Positions 60,483 through 64,000 of a DNA stretch of 64,000 bases are shown piece by piece. Each line of letters opens with the position of its first letter. Position 1 is the stretch's first letter. Under the pieces are notes generated by a model, which saw only the letters and a program-made list of their open reading frames with translations, was not told the DNA's origin and ran no database searches. Position numbers and translations under genes: made by a program. The DNA comes from Natrinema zhouii (GTDB lineage: Archaea > Halobacteriota > Halobacteria > Halobacteriales > Natrialbaceae), in NCBI RefSeq assembly GCF_013456555.2, contig NZ_CP059154.1:1674001-1738000 (forward strand), read 5' to 3'.

Positions 60483-60722
60483 GTGCAGGGGGCGTACTGT
60501 GGTGAGTGTGAGTGGCAGCACCGAGTCGACGGGGACGATCCGAACGAGCTTAGCCGCGCGATGATCGAGCACTTCGTCGAGACGGGGCACTCGGTCGAGC
60601 GATGCGACGCTGAGAAGCGCCTCGAGAATCGCGCCGACGCTGACGGTCAGCCGTCAGAGAAACAGTCGGAACAGCCGCCAGCGTCGGTGTCGGAACGGGA
60701 TTCGAACCCGCGGCCCGAGTGA
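60483..60722 (+). CDS. Small zinc-finger-like protein
   Basis: This 79-residue protein has the haloarchaeal small zinc-finger pattern: YCGECEWQHRVDGDDPNEL (C-x2-C), then AMIEHFVETGHSVERC (H, H and Cys). The start is GTG at 60483. The C-terminal third is low complexity and ends SERDSNPRPE. The last part coincides with a T-arm-like sequence on the other strand, and RDSNPRP is well known as the chance translation of tRNA 3' ends. So the true C-terminus may have been replaced or extended. It converges with hisS, stop codons touching. Confidence 0.55.
   Translation: MQGAYCGECEWQHRVDGDDPNELSRAMIEHFVETGHSVERCDAEKRLENRADADGQPSEKQSEQPPASVSERDSNPRPE
60687..60711 (-). other. tRNA T-arm-like fragment next to hisS
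   Basis: Read leftward, GCGGG-TTCGAAT-CCCGT (60711 to 60695) is a perfect T-loop consensus on a 5-bp stem with one G-U pair. It is followed by 7 bases that could be an acceptor strand. No D-arm or anticodon arm precedes it, because hisS coding sequence begins there. It is at most a tRNA 3' fragment, as left at attachment sites. Confidence 0.4.
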
Positions 60723-60723
60723 C

Positions 60724-62022
60724 TCAGTCGAGGTCCTCGAACGTCGGTCGCTCGAGGTCGCCGGGGAACTCCTCGACCGGAACCTGCGTCTGATCGCCCG
60801 ACGCCATGTCCTTGATCGTCACCTCGTCGTTCGCGAGGTCCTGTTCGCCGACGATGACGACGGTTTCGGCATTGATCGAGTCGGCGTAATCGAGCTGTGC
60901 CCCGAAGGAGCGCCCGGCGACGTCGGTCTCGACGACGTGACCGCGATCGCGCAGCTCGCGGGAGATTCGCGCCGCCTCCGAGCGAGTATCGCCGACCTGC
61001 AGGACGTAGTAGTCCGTCGTGACTTCCTCCTCGGGCCAGACGCCCGCGCGCTGTAACAGGAGCGGCAGCGTCGCGTGACCGGGCGCGACGCCGACCGCAG
61101 GCGTCGGCTGGCCACCGAAGCCCTCGATGAGGTCGTCGTAGCGGCCGCCGCCGAAGATCGACCGGGAGACCTCGCCGGCGGAGTCGAAACACTCGAAGAC
61201 GACGCCGGTGTAGTAGTCCAGTCCGCGGGCCGTCTCGAGCGAGACGGTGCAGTACTCGCGCGCGCCGAAGTCCTCGGCGGCCGCGAGCACGTTCTGCAGG
61301 TTCTCGACGGCAGCCGTCACGCGCTCGGTGTCGGCGAACGCTTCGACCGCCTCGAGGTCGCCGTCGGCGATGAGGTCGTCGAATTCGGCGGCCTGGTCCG
61401 CCGAGAGGCCGGCGTCGATCAGGAGGTCGTGGTACTCGACCTCTGAAATCTTACCGGACTTATCGACCGCGCGGATCGCCGCCTCGGTGTCGACGTCGGC
61501 GCCGTAGCTCTCGAGGACGCCGCCGAGGATGTCCCGGTGAGAGATCCGAAACTCGAAGTGGTCGCCGGTGAGTCCCAGCCCGGTGAGGGCGTCGGCGGCC
61601 CACGCGAGGATCTCGGCGTCGGCTTCGGGTGCGGACGAGCCAAAGATGTCGACGTTGGTCTGATAGAACTCCCGCTGGCGACCCTGCTGGACCTGTTCGT
61701 AGCGCCAGAACGGCCGCGTGGAGACCCACTTGATCGGCTTCGACAGCTCCTGTTGCTTGGCGACGACCATCCGGGCGACGGTCGGTGTCAGTTCGGGCGT
61801 CATCGCGACGTGGCGACCGCCCTGATCCTCGAAGGAGTAGAGTTCGTCGACGATCTCGTCGCCGCTCTTGTCGGTCCAGAGTTCGGCGCGCTCGAGCGCC
61901 GGCGTTCCGATCTCGCGGAAGCCGTACTCGCGGGCGGTCTCCTCCAGTACATCGATAGTCGCCCGCCTGGCGAACATCTCGCCGGGGTAGAAGTCACGAA
62001 AGCCCTTGATCCGGTCGTACAT
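60724..62022 (-). CDS. hisS: Histidyl-tRNA synthetase
   Basis: This 432-residue class II synthetase charges tRNA-His. It has motif 1 region LERAELWTDKSGDEIVDELYSF, motif 2 FWRYEQVQQGRQREFYQTNVDIFG, the HisA loop RGLDYYTGVVFE, and motif 3 FGGGRYDDLIEGFGGQPTPAVGV. A C-terminal anticodon-binding domain (TTDYYVLQVGDTRSEAARISRELRDRG) completes it. Length is normal for archaea. The start at 62022 (MYDRIKGFRDFYPGEM) is the family start. It converges with the small zinc-finger-like gene. Confidence 0.96.
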   Translation of the reverse strand: MYDRIKGFRDFYPGEMFARRATIDVLEETAREYGFREIGTPALERAELWTDKSGDEIVDELYSFEDQGGRHVAMTPELTPTVARMVVAKQQELSKPIKWVSTRPFWRYEQVQQGRQREFYQTNVDIFGSSAPEADAEILAWAADALTGLGLTGDHFEFRISHRDILGGVLESYGADVDTEAAIRAVDKSGKISEVEYHDLLIDAGLSADQAAEFDDLIADGDLEAVEAFADTERVTAAVENLQNVLAAAEDFGAREYCTVSLETARGLDYYTGVVFECFDSAGEVSRSIFGGGRYDDLIEGFGGQPTPAVGVAPGHATLPLLLQRAGVWPEEEVTTDYYVLQVGDTRSEAARISRELRDRGHVVETDVAGRSFGAQLDYADSINAETVVIVGEQDLANDEVTIKDMASGDQTQVPVEEFPGDLERPTFEDLD

Positions 62023-62203
62023 GCGAATTCGTTCGGGGACGGCGAACTTCTATCCTTTCGTTCCGCCGTGGCCGCCGCGACCGTCGGCAGTCCCGGCGAG
62101 CGGGCGACAGACGTTTTGGTTTAATGCTAATTTCTGTTAGTTCTACCATCACCACCCTGAGACCGTCCCGTACATTGATAGCGACCTGCGTCAAGGGGTC
62201 ACT

Positions 62204-63250
62204 GTGCAACGCGTGGCCGACGACGATTGGATCGCGGAGATCGGCGAGCGACTGCCGATTTCCCCGCTCTCGGCGCTGGGACTGTTCCTCGCGGCGATTA
62301 TCGGCATTCGCATCCCTCTCGAGCAGGTGGCGACCAGAGCGCTCCTCGAGAGCGTCTTCCCACTGCTCGCAGCGACCGCCGTCGTCTTCGCCGACCGCTG
62401 GCTGGTATCGAAGGATGTCTCGGCTCGAGACCGGCTCACCGTCTTCGGCTACGGACTCGGCGGCTTCCTCGCTGCCGTCCTCGTGACGGCGCTGCATCTC
62501 TACGTGCTATACCTCGAGGGGACCGGCGCGCAAGCGCCGCTGTACTTGCTCCTGATGGGCGGGACGGTCGGTGTCGGCGCGGGCACTGTCGCCGGCGTCT
62601 ACGAGATCCAACAGCGGACCGCCGTTCGCGAGGCCGAACGACAGAGCGCGCGCCTGGAGGAGTTCGCGAGCGTCGTCAGTCACGATCTCCGGAACCCGCT
62701 CAGCGTCGCTCAGGGCCGGCTCCACGCGGCGTTTACGACCGGCGATCCGGAACACTTGCAGGAGGTCGACGCGGCGCTCTCCCGGATGGACGAGCTGATC
62801 GAGGAGACGCTGTCGGTGGCCCGCAGCGGCACCCAGGTCGAAGACCCCTACGACGTCCCGCTAGTCGAACTCGCGAGCGACGCGTGGACGGCCGTCGAGA
62901 CGAACGAAGCCACCTACGAGACGGTCGGCGATCGAACGCTGCAGGTCGATCCCCTTCGGGCGAAACAGCTCTTCGAGAACCTCTATCGGAACGCGATCGA
63001 ACACGGCCGCGAGGACGTCCACATCCGCGTCGGCCCCTGTGACGGCGGCTTCTTCATCGCCGATGACGGTCCCGGTATCCCTGAAAACAAGCGAGCGGAA
63101 GTGCTCGAACAGGGGTACTCGACATCCGCGGAGGGGTCGGGGCTCGGCCTCGCGATCGTCCGCGCGATCGCCGACGCCCACGGCTGGCAGGTCGCGATCA
63201 CCGACAGCGAGGCCGGCGGGGCCCGGTTCGAGTTCACTCGCGGCGGCTGA
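62204..63250 (+). CDS. Membrane histidine kinase
   Basis: This 348-residue protein has a sensor of about four TM helices (residues about 20-140) with hardly any outside loop. It is followed by EFASVVSHDLRNPLSVAQGRL with H160 as phosphorylation site, an N box (LYRNAIEHG), DDGPGIPENKRAEV and GSGLGLAIVRAIADAHGW (G boxes). The sensor probably detects a signal within the membrane. No response regulator is adjacent, as is common in haloarchaea. The start is GTG at 62204. Confidence 0.87.
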   Translation: MQRVADDDWIAEIGERLPISPLSALGLFLAAIIGIRIPLEQVATRALLESVFPLLAATAVVFADRWLVSKDVSARDRLTVFGYGLGGFLAAVLVTALHLYVLYLEGTGAQAPLYLLLMGGTVGVGAGTVAGVYEIQQRTAVREAERQSARLEEFASVVSHDLRNPLSVAQGRLHAAFTTGDPEHLQEVDAALSRMDELIEETLSVARSGTQVEDPYDVPLVELASDAWTAVETNEATYETVGDRTLQVDPLRAKQLFENLYRNAIEHGREDVHIRVGPCDGGFFIADDGPGIPENKRAEVLEQGYSTSAEGSGLGLAIVRAIADAHGWQVAITDSEAGGARFEFTRGG

Positions 63251-63274
63251 GAACAGAGAATCGACCGGTCGAGC

Positions 63275-63865
63275 TCACCGCACCTTGGTCACGTACGTCT
63301 GATCGTGATCGGGGAAACACTCCGCGATCGCCGCTGGACCGTCTTCCTCCGCAATGAGCGCGCGGAGCTCCGCCTCGTAATCGGCCCTGTCGATCTCCTC
63401 GCTCGGCCCGACGGTCACGTCCAGGCGCGCCTCGACGAGTCGATCGACGGCCGACCGGCCGAAGCCCGACAGCGGCGCGATGTAATCGACGTCGTGTCGG
63501 TCCTCGAGGCTCTGGGCCTGCGCACGCGAGACCGTCGGGACGCGGTCATCGCGTCGGGTCCCGTCGGCGATCGCATCGAATTCGTGAGCAGCCAACTGCT
63601 CCAGGGCGTGCTGGTGGACCAGCTGGATGCCGTTTCGCGGGAAGCCATCCTCGCGGATCCGATCGGCGGCCTCGCGGGCGACGTCCGGATCGCACTCGAG
63701 ACGTTCGAAGGCGAACCCGGCCGTATCGGCCGTCTCGCGGGCGTGTTTCCAGTCGTCACTGATTCCGAAGTGCGCCGTCAGCAGCGTCACGTCGTAGAAC
63801 CCCTCGAGCAAGAGCGCCGCGAGCGTCGAGTCCTTGCCGCCGCTGTAGAGCAGTCCGAGCTCCAT
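63275..63865 (-). CDS. PP-loop ATPase (N-type ATP pyrophosphatase), single domain
   Basis: This 196-residue protein begins [23 protein letters not shown], the S-G-G-K-D-S PP-loop, and has HFGISDDWKHARETADTAG and GTRRDDRVPTVSRAQAQSLEDRH. Such enzymes adenylate a substrate to add N or S, as in diphthamide, QueC or tRNA lysidine synthesis. It is short and lacks the C-terminal partner domain of Dph6, so the substrate is open. The ATG overlaps the stop of the PDCD5-like gene by one base (TAATG), so the two genes are translationally coupled. Confidence 0.8.
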   Translation of the reverse strand: MELGLLYSGGKDSTLAALLLEGFYDVTLLTAHFGISDDWKHARETADTAGFAFERLECDPDVAREAADRIREDGFPRNGIQLVHQHALEQLAAHEFDAIADGTRRDDRVPTVSRAQAQSLEDRHDVDYIAPLSGFGRSAVDRLVEARLDVTVGPSEEIDRADYEAELRALIAEEDGPAAIAECFPDHDQTYVTKVR

Positions 63866-64000
63866 TACCGGCGCTGGATGTCGAAGCTCTGCGAGTCCGG
63901 CTTGAGCTCCTTGAGGAGCTGTTTCATCTTGTCATCGTCGATCTTCCCCTGGAGGCGGCCGCTCCGGGAGAGACTGACGACCTGCTGTTCGACCTGCTCG
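63865..64000 (-). CDS. PDCD5/TFAR19-like DNA-binding protein (C-terminal part)
   Basis: The visible 45 residues read [20 protein letters not shown] and end [10 protein letters not shown]. Order and spacing match the C-terminal helices of archaeal PDCD5-family proteins, which are small nucleic-acid-binding proteins. The N-terminus lies beyond the window edge. The stop overlaps the next start, which links it to the PP-loop gene. Confidence 0.85.
   Translation of the reverse strand, partial: EQVEQQVVSLSRSGRLQGKIDDDKMKQLLKELKPDSQSFDIQRR

Noticed and set aside
60687..60760. Complete tRNA gene
   Set aside because: Only the T-arm and a possible acceptor strand fit. The preceding bases are the 3' coding end of hisS, with no D-arm or anticodon arm.

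Overview
The window is GC-rich (roughly 65%) and nearly every protein is acidic, with few lysines and many Asp and Glu. Together with leaderless starts (TATA box about 25-29 nt before the start codon), an archaeal eIF-5A and a PDCD5-type protein, this points to the chromosome of an extremely halophilic archaeon, probably a Natrinema/Haloterrigena-like member of Natrialbales. The genus assignment is inference. No rRNA, complete tRNA, CRISPR array or intact transposase gene was seen.

Layout. 1-8900: YeiH-type transporter, an orphan NADH dehydrogenase-like subunit CD, PAP2 phosphatase, an acidic membrane protein, a sulfatase-like enzyme, an Hsp20-like protein and a LUD-domain protein. 9000-20700: anchored beta-propeller, GNAT protein, an unusual P1B-type ATPase, MFS transporter, an HTTM/lipase-maturation-factor protein facing a DCC thiol protein, an SRA-HNH modification-dependent nuclease candidate, pterin dehydratase and a lipoprotein. 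21100-37700: metabolism (6-phosphogluconate dehydrogenase, dUTPase, aconitase, M42 peptidase, LLM oxidoreductase, quinone reductase, Nudix), the translationally coupled eIF-5A/agmatinase pair, an enolase-superfamily enzyme, an asparagine-synthase-like protein, ABC1 kinase and Hsp20. 38300-47100: two MoeA paralogues flanking DedA, a K+ channel, a beta-lactamase-fold hydrolase and a MATE transporter.

47400-56270 is the most interesting block. It is a surface-glycan cluster with two GT-C transferases, an SDR epimerase, a UbiA enzyme closely resembling decaprenyl-phosphate phosphoribosyltransferase, a PHP-domain protein, a flippase-like membrane protein and an arylsulfotransferase-like protein. 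Role for role it parallels the mycobacterial decaprenyl-phosphoryl-pentose pathway, so an archaeal polyprenyl-phosphopentose donor pathway is proposed. 56690-64000: cobalamin-binding protein overlapping a JAMM desampylase, a second sulfatase, HisRS, a histidine kinase, a PP-loop ATPase and the 3' end of a PDCD5-like gene.

Non-coding structure includes three copies of a dispersed repeat of about 110 bp with conserved ends and a variable self-paired middle, an 82-bp palindrome resembling a MITE in the divergent promoter of the glycan cluster, a run of four hairpins after an ORF remnant at 56.4-56.6 kb, a tRNA T-arm-like fragment next to hisS, and a pair of 25-bp direct repeats near 20.9 kb.
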